Shown here in pieces: positions 45,176-54,418 of a DNA stretch of 64,000 bases. Source of the DNA: Clostridia bacterium. GTDB lineage: Bacteria; Bacillota; Clostridia; Oscillospirales; CAG-272. The notes under the pieces were generated by a model. It was given only the letters and a program-made list of their open reading frames with translations, had not been told where the DNA came from and made no database searches. Location of the stretch: assembly GCA_017462485.1 (NCBI GenBank), contig JAFTRA010000017.1, positions 1 to 64,000 on the forward strand, in the 5' to 3' direction. Both the position numbers and the translations under genes were made by a program. Positions within the stretch are counted from its first letter, which is position 1. Every line of letters begins with the position of its first letter.

Positions 45176-47404
45176 CTAGAATTTAAACGATATTTGATTG
45201 AGTATCGTTCCTGTTGAAGGTATTGCCGTTTTTTTGCATTTCGTTACGTCTGCTCCAAGTGATTGTATTCTATCGGTGGCAAGCTCGATTTTGCCCTTCT
45301 TCTTCGGGAACTGCATTATCTGAACGCCTGCGGAGGTTCTTGTAGCCTTTTCGGGAATCACGTCGCTCTTTATAAGCATTCCTCGTCCCATATCACTGCG
45401 AAGGAATATCTGAATCGGCTTTTCCTTTTCGTAGAATACCGCAACAAGAGGTGATGCCGAAGAGCAAGCGCCTGTAATCTTCTTTCTTCTGGTCTTTGAT
45501 TCGTATGCGGACATCGGGATTCTTACTCCCTTGCCGTTCTCAAAGATATACACAGCGTGATGCTCGGGAACGATATCGTAAATCATCTGGCACGCAACCA
45601 CGTGCTCGTCGGAATCCATACCGAGCTTTGCGGGAATATATTCACCCATCTGAGACGGCTTTGTCAAATCAAAGTCGGAAACTCTCGCGCGATAAATCTG
45701 CGCCTTATCGGTGAAGAACAGTATATCTCCGCGGTTATCGGTATCCTCCTCATATACGATGTAGTCGCCCTCTTTGAGCTTCTGCTCATCAGCGGAGCGC
45801 GTTGCCTGAACCGAAAGCTTTTTGAAGTATCCGCCGTGAGACATAACAAGACGGCAGTTATAGTTTTCGAAGAATATTTCGTCCTTCTTTACAACTTCAA
45901 TGGTGCTCTTCTCTACTATATCGGTCATTCTCGGCTTACCGTATTTTTTCTTTATTTCCTTAAGCTGTTCTATAATTACGTTCTTAAGCTTAAGCTCGTC
46001 GCGGAGCTTTTCCTTGATATCCTCGATATCCTTGCGAAGCTCCTCAATTTCCTTAACTCTGTTCAAAATATACTGACTGTTAAGGTTTCGAAGCTTGATT
46101 TCCGCAACGTATTCCGCCTGCACGGTAGTTATATTGAATGCTGCGGCAAGGTTAGGAACAACGTCCTTTTCCTCTGCAGTGTTTCTGATGATTTTAATTG
46201 CCTTATCTATATCGAGAAGTATAGCGGCAAGACCTAGAAGAAGATGAAGCTTGTCCTCTTTCTTGTTCAGCGTAAATTTAAGCTCCCTTGTGAGACATTT
46301 AGTTCTGAACTTAATCCACTCAAGAAGAATCTCTCGCACGCCGAGGAGCATGGGCTTACCCTCTACGAGTATATTGAAGTTGCAGTCGAAGTTGTTTTCA
46401 AGCTCGGTAGCAGCCATAAGCTTTTTGATGACGACGTCGGGGTTAGCGTCCTTGCGGAGCTCGAACGTCAAAAGTCGCGAGCTGCTGATATCTACCGAGT
46501 CTCTTACGTCGGTTACCTCGCGAAGCTTTCCCGCCTTTATCATATCAACCGATTTCTTGATTATCGCTTCAATGCAAGAAGAATACGGGATTTCAAGAAT
46601 ATTAATAGAATTATTCTTCTTATCATAAGCGTATTTTGCCTGCATCTTAAAGCTTCCGGAGCCCGTGAGATAAATTTTCTTCATCTGCTCGTAATCATAA
46701 AGAATCGTAGCGCCGCCTGAGAAGTCGGGAGCCTTGATTATATCCATAATTCTTTCTACGGTTGTTTTAGGATTTTTAAGCAGAGCGATAGTACCGTCGC
46801 ATATTTCGGCTAGGTTAAACGAGCATATTGAGCATGCCATACCTACCGCAATACCAAGGTTTGGTGAGATTAAAATGTTTGGGAACGTGGTTGGCAAAAG
46901 CGTAGGCTCTTCCGTGGTATTATCATAGTTTGGAACGAAATCAACCGCATCCTTATCAATACCGTCAAAAAGCTCTGCGCAAAAGCTGTCAAGCTTCGCT
47001 TCGGTGTATCGTGACGCAGCATACGCCATATCACGTGAATATTGCTTACCGAATGAGCCCTTGGAATCGACAAAGGGGTGCAAAAGAGCGCCGTTACCCC
47101 TTGTAAGACGTACCATTGTTTCATATATGGAAGCGTCACCGTGAGGGTTGAGTCGCATCGTCTGACCGACGATATTCGCACTTTTGGTTTTCTGACCCGT
47201 CATAAGCCCCATTTTATACATTGTATAAAGAAGTTTTCTGTGCGAAGGCTTAAAACCGTCAATTTCCGGAATCGCTCTTGAAACTATAACGCTCATAGCG
47301 TATGGCATATAATTTTTTTCAAGCGTTTCGGTTATGGGCTGCTCGGTAGCGGGTGCCTCATTTTGCTTTAAGTCTTCTAAAGAAATCTTTTTCTTTTTTG
47401 CCAT
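45176..47404 (-). CDS. Type IIA DNA topoisomerase subunit A (ParC/GyrA family)
   Basis: 742 residues. The breakage-reunion domain includes RAIPEIDGFKPSHRKLLY, GDASIYETMVRL and the catalytic tyrosine in AASRYTEAKL. A tower and coiled-coil region (about 360-490, ending in EELRKDIEDIKEKL) is followed by a divergent C-terminal part (500-742) without an obvious GyrA box. This suits a topoisomerase IV-like or divergent gyrase subunit; no B subunit gene is adjacent here. The ATG at 47404 (MAKKKK) lies 12 bases after the tsaC stop; a GTG at 47419 overlapping that stop is an alternative. Neither has a strong SD, so coupling to tsaC is likely. Confidence 0.88.
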   Translation of the reverse strand: MAKKKKISLEDLKQNEAPATEQPITETLEKNYMPYAMSVIVSRAIPEIDGFKPSHRKLLYTMYKMGLMTGQKTKSANIVGQTMRLNPHGDASIYETMVRLTRGNGALLHPFVDSKGSFGKQYSRDMAYAASRYTEAKLDSFCAELFDGIDKDAVDFVPNYDNTTEEPTLLPTTFPNILISPNLGIAVGMACSICSFNLAEICDGTIALLKNPKTTVERIMDIIKAPDFSGGATILYDYEQMKKIYLTGSGSFKMQAKYAYDKKNNSINILEIPYSSCIEAIIKKSVDMIKAGKLREVTDVRDSVDISSSRLLTFELRKDANPDVVIKKLMAATELENNFDCNFNILVEGKPMLLGVREILLEWIKFRTKCLTRELKFTLNKKEDKLHLLLGLAAILLDIDKAIKIIRNTAEEKDVVPNLAAAFNITTVQAEYVAEIKLRNLNSQYILNRVKEIEELRKDIEDIKEKLRDELKLKNVIIEQLKEIKKKYGKPRMTDIVEKSTIEVVKKDEIFFENYNCRLVMSHGGYFKKLSVQATRSADEQKLKEGDYIVYEEDTDNRGDILFFTDKAQIYRARVSDFDLTKPSQMGEYIPAKLGMDSDEHVVACQMIYDIVPEHHAVYIFENGKGVRIPMSAYESKTRRKKITGACSSASPLVAVFYEKEKPIQIFLRSDMGRGMLIKSDVIPEKATRTSAGVQIMQFPKKKGKIELATDRIQSLGADVTKCKKTAIPSTGTILNQISFKF

Positions 47405-47415
47405 TTTTTGTACCG

Positions 47416-48468
47416 TCACATTCTTATAATATGATATGCTGCCGCTCTTATCATTCTATTGTAAAGAGCGAGACCTACGCCCTCTTTTCTTGGGAGTGGT
47501 GCATAAATTTCATCAAAGCTTTTCTTGTCCGCATCTCTTAAAATGTCAAATAGCATATGGGCCTGCAAAAGCTCGTTTTCCTTATCGCCAAATTCATAAA
47601 TAAACGCACTTGGCGCGCAAGCTTTTATATGCTCTACGTCATCGGTATAGCAAAGAACCGCAACGTGAGAGCTCTCTGCTCTTTTTGCTATGTAATCCGA
47701 GATTTTGGAAATTTCACCGTCTAAAAGGTAAACGGGAGCTTTCGGAGCGTAATGCCTGTATTTCATTCCGGGAGATAAAACAGTTTCGCCCTCTTTAAGC
47801 TTGTCCGTAACCGCATCGGCAATTTTTACGTTTTTGGTGATTTTCCCGAGGTCCTCGACCGTTATTTTACCTGGACGCAAAAGTGTCAAATCTCCGTTAT
47901 CTTCAATCTTGACAATCGTAGATTCTAGTCCGAATTCACAGTCGCCCCCGTCGATTATCATATCCACTCTTCCCATCATATCGTCGATAACGTGAGATGC
48001 CTTCGTCGGCGATGGGCTGCCCGAAAGATTGGCTGACGGAGCCGCAATAGGTACGCCTGCCAATTCGATAAGCTTATTTGCTATTTTGTTTGACGGGCAT
48101 CTTACAGCTACAGTGGGTAAGGACGCTCTCGTTTCAGAGGGAACGTTGTCCTTGGCTCTCATAACTACGGTTATGGGGCCCGGCATAAATGCCTTTGCAA
48201 TTGCGTCATACGTTTCATTCGTATAGGTATAACGCTTTGCATCGTCCGGGGAGTTTATATGGATAATCAGAGGGTTATCTGACGGTCTTCCCTTTGCTTC
48301 GTATATTTTCTTCGCAGCGGAGGCGTTAGTTCCGTCTGCTCCGAGACCGTATACGGTTTCGGTAGGAAAAACGACGAGTCCGCCCTCTTTTATAATCTTT
48401 GCCGCTCTTTCAAGATTTCTTACAGTTTCTTCATCGAGCGATGCTATCTTTATTATTTCGGTATTCAT
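47416..48468 (-). CDS. tsaC: Threonylcarbamoyl-AMP synthase (TsaC/Sua5 type)
   Basis: A 350-residue enzyme making threonylcarbamoyl-AMP for t6A37 of ANN-decoding tRNAs. The YrdC domain (about 14-205) shows GGLVVFPTETVYGLG, KGRPSDNPLIIH, MPGPITVV and APSANLSG. The C-terminal Sua5 domain (about 235-345) is present, so this is the long Sua5/YwlC form. The ATG overlaps the prfA stop codon by four bases (ATGA), indicating translational coupling. Confidence 0.95.
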   Translation of the reverse strand: MNTEIIKIASLDEETVRNLERAAKIIKEGGLVVFPTETVYGLGADGTNASAAKKIYEAKGRPSDNPLIIHINSPDDAKRYTYTNETYDAIAKAFMPGPITVVMRAKDNVPSETRASLPTVAVRCPSNKIANKLIELAGVPIAAPSANLSGSPSPTKASHVIDDMMGRVDMIIDGGDCEFGLESTIVKIEDNGDLTLLRPGKITVEDLGKITKNVKIADAVTDKLKEGETVLSPGMKYRHYAPKAPVYLLDGEISKISDYIAKRAESSHVAVLCYTDDVEHIKACAPSAFIYEFGDKENELLQAHMLFDILRDADKKSFDEIYAPLPRKEGVGLALYNRMIRAAAYHIIRM

Positions 48469-49541
48469 TCGCCGTCGCCTCGCAAACGCTCCGCGGTATC
48501 GAATGCTATAAGCTCATCGACAAGTCCGCCGATATCACCGTTTAAAAATGCCTCAAAGGTATATATTGTTTTGTTGATTCTGTGGTCGGTGATTCTTGAC
48601 TGGGGATAGTTATATGTTCTGATTTTTTCGCTTCTGTCACCCGAGCCGACTTGAGTTTTTCTTGCTGAAGCTATTGCGTCGTTCTGCTCCTTTTGCTTCA
48701 TATCGTAAAGCTTTGTGTACAAAATTCGCAATGCTTTTTCCTTATTCTGAAGCTGGCTTCTTTCCTGGTCGCATTCAATTACTATACCCGTAGGCTTATG
48801 AGTAAGTCTTACGGCAGATTCGGTTTTGTTGATATGCTGACCGCCTGCTCCGCTTGATTTGCAGGATTCGAATTTTAGGTCGGCAGAATTTACTTCAACC
48901 TCAACGTCCTCAGCTTCGGGTAATACAGCAACAGTTACGGTTGACGTCTGTATCCTTCCGTTTGATTCCGTTACGGGAATTCTTTGCACTCTATGAACTC
49001 CGCTTTCAAATTTAAATCTCGAATACGCTCCCTCGCCTATAACGTTGAAGGTAATTTCCTTATATCCGCCAAGCTCGGTGTCATTAACGTTAACAAGCTC
49101 GAGATTTAACCTTTCTTTCGTTGAAAACATAGAATACATACGGAAAAGGTCTGCCGCAAATAACGCCGCTTCCTCACCGCCGGCTCCCGCTCGGATTTCA
49201 ACGACTACGTTTCTCGAATCGTTAGGGTCCTTGGGAATAAGCAAAATTTTGAGCTCGGATTCAAGCTTTTTTAAAAGCTCTGAGTATTCCGCATACTCCT
49301 CCTCTGCCAAATCGCGAAGTTCTCTGTCAAGCGTGCTGTCATCACGCATTTCAGCGGAATCGCGCAAGGCTTTTTCAGCAGCCTTGTACTCTCGAAACTT
49401 CTCCACGATAGGCGTAAGACCGTTATATTCCTTGACAAGAGCCGTATATTTTTTGCCGTCGGTGGTGACCTCTGGCAAGGTCATAAGCTGCTCGATTTCT
49501 CTATATCTGTTTTCGGCGGGAATCAGTTTTTCTAAAAACAT
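48465..49541 (-). CDS. prfA: Peptide chain release factor 1
   Basis: Recognises UAA and UAG and triggers peptide release. About 358 residues. It has the codon-recognition PVT motif in RIPVTESNG and the catalytic GGQ in GAGGQHINK. The N-terminal helical domain spans 1 to about 105. The ATG at 49541 (MFLEKL) is preferred because AAGG lies just upstream and family members begin this way; an ATG at 49553 is in frame. Overlaps tsaC by four bases. The 165 bases upstream to 49706 hold no gene. Confidence 0.95.
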   Translation of the reverse strand: MFLEKLIPAENRYREIEQLMTLPEVTTDGKKYTALVKEYNGLTPIVEKFREYKAAEKALRDSAEMRDDSTLDRELRDLAEEEYAEYSELLKKLESELKILLIPKDPNDSRNVVVEIRAGAGGEEAALFAADLFRMYSMFSTKERLNLELVNVNDTELGGYKEITFNVIGEGAYSRFKFESGVHRVQRIPVTESNGRIQTSTVTVAVLPEAEDVEVEVNSADLKFESCKSSGAGGQHINKTESAVRLTHKPTGIVIECDQERSQLQNKEKALRILYTKLYDMKQKEQNDAIASARKTQVGSGDRSEKIRTYNYPQSRITDHRINKTIYTFEAFLNGDIGGLVDELIAFDTAERLRGDGE

Positions 49542-49706
49542 ATTAACCTTCATTCTGCCGCCACAGGCGACCGTACAAATTATTTATGAATTTTCTGTAT
49601 CGCACTGCGGCGGTTTGGAGTAAGAGTCTAAAACGCGAAAATTCTCTGCGTGAATAAACGGAAGTCAAAGCCGCGCACGAGCTATTTTCACGCTGTTCTC
49701 AGTAAA

Positions 49707-51107
49707 TTATTTAATAAATGCAAGGCATGCCTCGTGCGTAGAGTAAACGTCAGCCTTGGATACGACTTCGTAAGGAGCGTGCATTGAGATTACTGGTACT
49801 CCGAGGTCAACGGTTTCAATATTATGGTTTGCGATATACATAGCAACCGTTCCGCCGCCGCCTGCATCTACCTTACCAAGCTCTGCGGTCTGCCAGATTA
49901 CACCGTTTTCATCAAAGAGCTTTCTTACAAATCCTACGAACTCCGCAGATGCGTCACTCGTTCCGGACTTACCTCTTGCGCCCGTATATTTACTCATAAC
50001 GGTTCCGCAAGAAATCAATGCACTGTTGCGCTTTTCATATACGTCGGGGAAATTGGGGTCGTAAGCAGCGTTAACGTCTGCGCTGAGGCATTTTGAGTTA
50101 CGTCTTACGACTCTGGGATTCTTACCGAGCGACAGCGAGATTTCGTCTATAAGGTCAACGAGAACGTCGCTCTGCATACCGCTAAGACCCATAGAGCCAA
50201 CCTCTTCCTTATCAGCAAGGACTACGAGGGCTGTGTGCTTAGAATTTTCAGCCTCAAAGAGCGAGGTGAGCGCCGGATAGGAGCAAACTCTGTCATCATG
50301 ACCGTAAGCGCCTATAAGAGCGCCGTCGAATCCTACGTTACGAGCCTTGAATGCGGGAACGAGAGAAAGCTCTGCGCTGAGGAAATCCTCTTCCGTAACA
50401 CCGTACTTTTCATAGAGATATGAAAGTGCCGTAAGCTTAATCTTGTCGCTTACCTCTTCATCATTATAAGGAAGTCCGCCAATAAGAATATTAAGCGTCT
50501 CGCCCGATATAGCTGTGCCGAGCGCCTCTGCGCTCTGCTTTGCGGCAAGGTGAGGAAGAAGGTCGTTTATATAGAAAACGGGGTCCTTATCGTCTTCACC
50601 GATAACAATATTAACAGACTCACCGTCCTTCTTAACCATTACGCCGTGGAGCGCAAGAGGAATAGCGGTCCACTGATACTTCTTGATACCACCGTAATAA
50701 TGAGTTTTAAGGAAGCCCATTCCCGAATCCTCGTACATAGGCACCTGCTTCAAGTCGAGTCTCGGAGAGTCAATATGAGAGGCAATAATTCTTATACCAT
50801 CTTTTTCAAGGTCGTTTTCTCCAACCTTAAAGAGCATAAGAGCTTTTCCGTGATTATTGTAGTATTTCTTATCACCTACGCAAACCTTGTCACCAAGGTG
50901 ATATTCGGTATAGCCGTAGCTTTTGGCAAGTGATATAGAATAATCAACCGCCTCACGCTCGGTTTTCGCATTGTCAAGATATTTCATATATCCGTCTGCG
51001 TAGTCGTAAATTGCCTTGATTTTTTCCGCGCTTGCTTCTTCATAAACGTTCTTCTTCTTGTATGAAAGCTTTTCAAGCATTTCTTTTCCCATGTTTTTTT
51101 CACTCAT
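49707..51107 (-). CDS. M18 family aminopeptidase
   Basis: A 466-residue zinc aminopeptidase of the aspartyl aminopeptidase/LAP4 family. Metal-binding features include ASHIDSPRLDLK, ADKEEVGSMG and ISMHAPYEV near the C-terminus. It likely trims N-terminal residues from peptides in the cytoplasm. The ATG at 51107 is supported by GGAGA nine bases upstream, inside the coaE stop region; an ATG at 51122 would overlap coaE and has no SD. Probably translated from the coaE transcript. Confidence 0.92.
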   Translation of the reverse strand: MSEKNMGKEMLEKLSYKKKNVYEEASAEKIKAIYDYADGYMKYLDNAKTEREAVDYSISLAKSYGYTEYHLGDKVCVGDKKYYNNHGKALMLFKVGENDLEKDGIRIIASHIDSPRLDLKQVPMYEDSGMGFLKTHYYGGIKKYQWTAIPLALHGVMVKKDGESVNIVIGEDDKDPVFYINDLLPHLAAKQSAEALGTAISGETLNILIGGLPYNDEEVSDKIKLTALSYLYEKYGVTEEDFLSAELSLVPAFKARNVGFDGALIGAYGHDDRVCSYPALTSLFEAENSKHTALVVLADKEEVGSMGLSGMQSDVLVDLIDEISLSLGKNPRVVRRNSKCLSADVNAAYDPNFPDVYEKRNSALISCGTVMSKYTGARGKSGTSDASAEFVGFVRKLFDENGVIWQTAELGKVDAGGGGTVAMYIANHNIETVDLGVPVISMHAPYEVVSKADVYSTHEACLAFIK

Positions 51108-51109
51108 TT

Positions 51110-51715
51110 TTATTTTCTCCATTCAAAAATTTTATTTTTAAGCTCTTCGACTGAAGCTTTAAGCTCATCGAGCGAGCCATTGTTAACAATTACAAAATCA
51201 GAGCGCCTTACAAGCTCTTCGTCGGGGATTTGAGAAATAATGCGCTCTTTAGCGTTTTCCTCGCTTATGGCATCTCGCTCTGTAATCCTTTGAATTTTAA
51301 TATCCGTGTGCGCCGTTACCGATATAATTATATCACATTTTTTATCAAAACCGGATTCGAAAAGCAAAGGAGCGTCAAAAATTACAGTATCAAATCCTTT
51401 GTCTTTTAAATATGCGATACGACGTTCTGTTTCTTCTAATATAGCGCCGTGCGTTATCTCGTTCAGAGCCTTGCGAAGCTTGCCCGAAAAATCCGAAAAT
51501 ACGGTTTCGGAAAGTCGCTTTCTGTTAAGAGAGCCGTCGGAAAATACTATTTCATTACCGAATCTTTCCGAAAGCTTAAAAATCAACGGTGAGCCGGGAA
51601 CAGTTAAATCTCTGTAAACCGCATCTGCATCAATGGAAGGAATACCGAGGTCGGAAAATATTTTTGCGACAGTTCCCTTGCCGCTTCCGCTCGTACCGCA
51701 AAGTCCTATTATCAT
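51110..51715 (-). CDS. coaE: Dephospho-CoA kinase
   Basis: The last step of coenzyme A synthesis. 201 residues. P-loop GTSGSGKGT (7-15), IDADAVYRDL, and FDAPLLFESG in the lid region. SD GAGGT precedes ATG. First gene of a two-gene unit with the M18 aminopeptidase. Confidence 0.95.
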   Translation of the reverse strand: MIIGLCGTSGSGKGTVAKIFSDLGIPSIDADAVYRDLTVPGSPLIFKLSERFGNEIVFSDGSLNRKRLSETVFSDFSGKLRKALNEITHGAILEETERRIAYLKDKGFDTVIFDAPLLFESGFDKKCDIIISVTAHTDIKIQRITERDAISEENAKERIISQIPDEELVRRSDFVIVNNGSLDELKASVEELKNKIFEWRK

Positions 51716-51783
51716 TTTTTACCTCAAAGCGATAAACGTTGATTTTTGACTGATTACATTAATAATTATCGCATACATATAAT

Positions 51784-51813
51784 ATTATACAATATATTTA
51801 ACTCAATTGTCAA
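51784..51813 (-). promoter_or_regulatory. Promoter of coaE
   Basis: Minus strand: TTGACA (51813-51808), 18-base spacer, TATAAT (51789-51784). Confidence 0.7.
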
Positions 51814-51932
51814 GGTTTGGTAAATCAAGATTTGCAAAAAAGTCTTTTTCATTTTGAATTTACATATTTTTTATTAGAAATTTTGAGTCAGTAACAATTA
51901 TTTTGCGCATGGCTTACTAAAAGGAGAAAGAT

Positions 51933-53009
51933 ATGAACACAGAATACGGAACCGCTAACGAATATTATGCATCGGCAAACAGCTACGTCGGATTTGAGTC
52001 ATACTTCGGTGAAATTTTCAATTCTTCGCGCTTCACTAAAATTTTTGTTTTAAAAGGCGGTCCCGGAACGGGAAAAAGCACGATACTCAAAAAGATTGCC
52101 AAATTTGCTAAAAATCAAAAAATCAATTTCGAGATTTTCAGATGCTCGTCTGACCCCGCATCGTTGGATGCGGTGATAATCGATGACGGAAAGAGACGTG
52201 TTGCGATTCTTGACGGTACCGCACCTCACGAAAGAGACGCTGTTATTCCGGGGGCTGTTGACGAGCTTGTAAATCTCGGTGAAGCTTGGGATTCGGAAGG
52301 ACTTGAAAAATGTAAGAACAAAATTTTAAAAATAAATTTTGAAAAGAACAAATCTTACAAAAACGCATACAAGAATCTTGGTTTTTCTTCGATTTTCGCT
52401 ACAAATATTAAGGCAGAAATTGAATCGCGGTTTGATTTTAAAAAAGCAAAAAAGGCGTCGTCCGATGCTTTTTCAACTCTCTCCGATGCCTTTAAATTCG
52501 GTAATTCAGATATACGACTTATTAGCTCTTTTTCAAAAAACGGATATTCTTCCTTAAAGACTCCATACTTCTTATGCGATAAAATTTATTCGGTCAGAGG
52601 TCGCTTTGGAAGTGAAAATATTTTTCTTAAAATTCTTATAGACGAACTTACGGATAAGAACGTTTCGTTTTGCAAAATCCCCTCGCCTCTTGATAAGGAT
52701 ATTTTTGAGGGAATATATTTCAGAGAAAGCAAAATGGCAATTCTTGCTATGGGTGACGGAGAAGAGCTTTGCGACACCTCTTCGTTTTTGAATATAGACG
52801 ATTACTCCGAGTTTAACGATTATATTACACCTATTGAAAACAGCAAGGAATTTTATCTTAAGAGAGCCGCAGATGCTCTTGTTACGGCATCCGAGTATCA
52901 TTTTATGCTTGAGGATATTTATACTCCCAATATGAATTTCGACCTACTCGACAAAATTGGAGACGGTATTATTGAAAGAATAGAAAAAATATTTTTAAGT
53001 TCTGTTTAA
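51933..53009 (+). CDS. P-loop ATPase of the PRK06851 type
   Basis: 358 residues. A single clear Walker A, GGPGTGKST, at about residues 43-51, followed by RCSSDPASLDAVIID and ILDGTAPHERD. These match a group of Firmicutes proteins annotated as nucleotide kinase-like ATPases without a proven role. A second nucleotide-binding half is suggested after about 210, but no second Walker A is clear here. Monocistronic, SD AAAGGAGA, with a terminator at 53064-53101. Confidence 0.75.
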   Translation: MNTEYGTANEYYASANSYVGFESYFGEIFNSSRFTKIFVLKGGPGTGKSTILKKIAKFAKNQKINFEIFRCSSDPASLDAVIIDDGKRRVAILDGTAPHERDAVIPGAVDELVNLGEAWDSEGLEKCKNKILKINFEKNKSYKNAYKNLGFSSIFATNIKAEIESRFDFKKAKKASSDAFSTLSDAFKFGNSDIRLISSFSKNGYSSLKTPYFLCDKIYSVRGRFGSENIFLKILIDELTDKNVSFCKIPSPLDKDIFEGIYFRESKMAILAMGDGEELCDTSSFLNIDDYSEFNDYITPIENSKEFYLKRAADALVTASEYHFMLEDIYTPNMNFDLLDKIGDGIIERIEKIFLSSV

Positions 53010-53063
53010 ATCTTTATACTTTCTTGACAATAGTAATAATTTATGATAATATAAATAAAGTGA

Positions 53064-53101
53064 AAAAAACACCCGTGGTTAATCTTCACACGGGTGTTTT
53101 T
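53064..53101. terminator. Bidirectional terminator between the ATPase and ackA
   Basis: A stem ACACCCGTG/CACGGGTGT flanked by A-rich and T-rich runs serves both converging genes. Confidence 0.85.
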
Positions 53102-53104
53102 AAA

Positions 53105-54310
53105 TTAAAGAGCTTTAACTATTTCTTCGGTGTCTTTAGCGATTACAAGCTCCTCGTTTGTAGGAATCATGTAAATTTCTACCGCAGAGTCGTCAGCGGA
53201 AAGCTTAACGGGTGTAGAAGAGTGACCAAAGGTATTTCTCTCTTTGTCAAGCTTGACTCCAAGATACTCAAGTCCCTCAAGCGCATGCTCACGAATGTAA
53301 GGAGCGTGCTCGCCTATGCCTGCGGTAAATACGATTGCGTTAAGACCGCCCATAGCCGCGCTGTAAGAACCGATAAACTTCTTTATCTGATAGCAAAGCA
53401 TATCATAAACGAGTTTAGCTCTTTCATTGCCCTCGTTCATAGCTTTCTCTACGTCACGGGAATCAGAGCCTACGCCGCTTATACCCTCAAAACCGCACTT
53501 CTTATTCATATAAGTGTCCATTTCCTTGGGAGTATAGCCCTTCTTTTCCATTATGAAAGGAACGATAGCGGGGTCGATAGCGCCGCAGCGTGTTCCCATA
53601 AGTATACCGTCAAGAGGAGTGAAGCCCATCGAGGTATCAACGCATTTTCCGTCCTTTACAGCGGAAATGGAAGAACCGTTACCGATATGGCAGGTTACGA
53701 TTTTCGTGCCTTCGCTTCCCTTGCCCATAATCTTTATCATTTCTCCGCTTACGTAGCGGTGAGAGGTTCCGTGAGCGCCGTAGCGGCGAATCTGGTAGTC
53801 CTCATACATATCGTACGAAATACCGTACATAAATGCCTCTTTAGGCATTGTCTGATGGAATGCTGTATCAAAAACAAGAACCTCGGGCGTTTCGGGCATT
53901 ACAGATTTGCAGCCCTTGATTCCCATTATGTGAGCGGGAGTATGAAGAGGAGCGTATGATACGCACTTCTCAAGAGTTTCCATAACCTCGTCGGTTACAA
54001 GAACAGACTGGGTAAAGTAAGGTCCGCCATGAACGACTCTGTGGCCGATAGCCTCAATTTCGTCAACCGAGTTAAGACAGCCAACCTCTTTATCGAGCAA
54101 GGCTGAAACTACGAGCTTCATAGCTTCGGAGTGGTCCTTCAAGGATGTTTCGTTTATGTAATCATCCTTGCCGCTGATTTTGTGAATAAGTCTCGAGCCC
54201 TCGATTCCGATTCTTTCGCAATTACCTTTTGCGAGAACGTCGCCGCTATCAGTATCGAAAAGCTGATACTTAAGAGAGCTTGAGCCTGCGTTTACAACAA
54301 GTACTTTCAT
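53105..54310 (-). CDS. ackA: Acetate kinase
   Basis: Interconverts acetyl phosphate and acetate with ATP, giving substrate-level phosphorylation in fermentation. 401 residues. N-terminal MKVLVVNAGSSSLKYQ, HRVVHGG, CHIGNGSS and the C-terminal FTAGIGEH match the ASKHA family. The ATG at 54310 is chosen over an upstream extension because AAAGGA precedes it and family members start MKVLVVNAG. No phosphotransacetylase gene is adjacent. Own promoter 54347-54375. Confidence 0.97.
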   Translation of the reverse strand: MKVLVVNAGSSSLKYQLFDTDSGDVLAKGNCERIGIEGSRLIHKISGKDDYINETSLKDHSEAMKLVVSALLDKEVGCLNSVDEIEAIGHRVVHGGPYFTQSVLVTDEVMETLEKCVSYAPLHTPAHIMGIKGCKSVMPETPEVLVFDTAFHQTMPKEAFMYGISYDMYEDYQIRRYGAHGTSHRYVSGEMIKIMGKGSEGTKIVTCHIGNGSSISAVKDGKCVDTSMGFTPLDGILMGTRCGAIDPAIVPFIMEKKGYTPKEMDTYMNKKCGFEGISGVGSDSRDVEKAMNEGNERAKLVYDMLCYQIKKFIGSYSAAMGGLNAIVFTAGIGEHAPYIREHALEGLEYLGVKLDKERNTFGHSSTPVKLSADDSAVEIYMIPTNEELVIAKDTEEIVKAL

Positions 54311-54346
54311 TTTATAGTCCTTTCGTTTCTTTTTTATAACACAACA

Positions 54347-54375
54347 ATTATACACCATTTAATCTGAATTATCAA
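54347..54375 (-). promoter_or_regulatory. Promoter of ackA
   Basis: Minus strand: TTGATA (54375-54370), 17-base spacer, TATAAT (54352-54347). Confidence 0.75.
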
Positions 54376-54418
54376 CACCGAAAGCAAAAAAAATATTTTT
54401 TTATGAAAGGGGCAAGTT

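Noticed and set aside
53024..53959. 311-codon plus-strand frame opposite ackA
   Set aside because: Shadow of acetate kinase codon bias; it also spans the terminator at 53064-53101.
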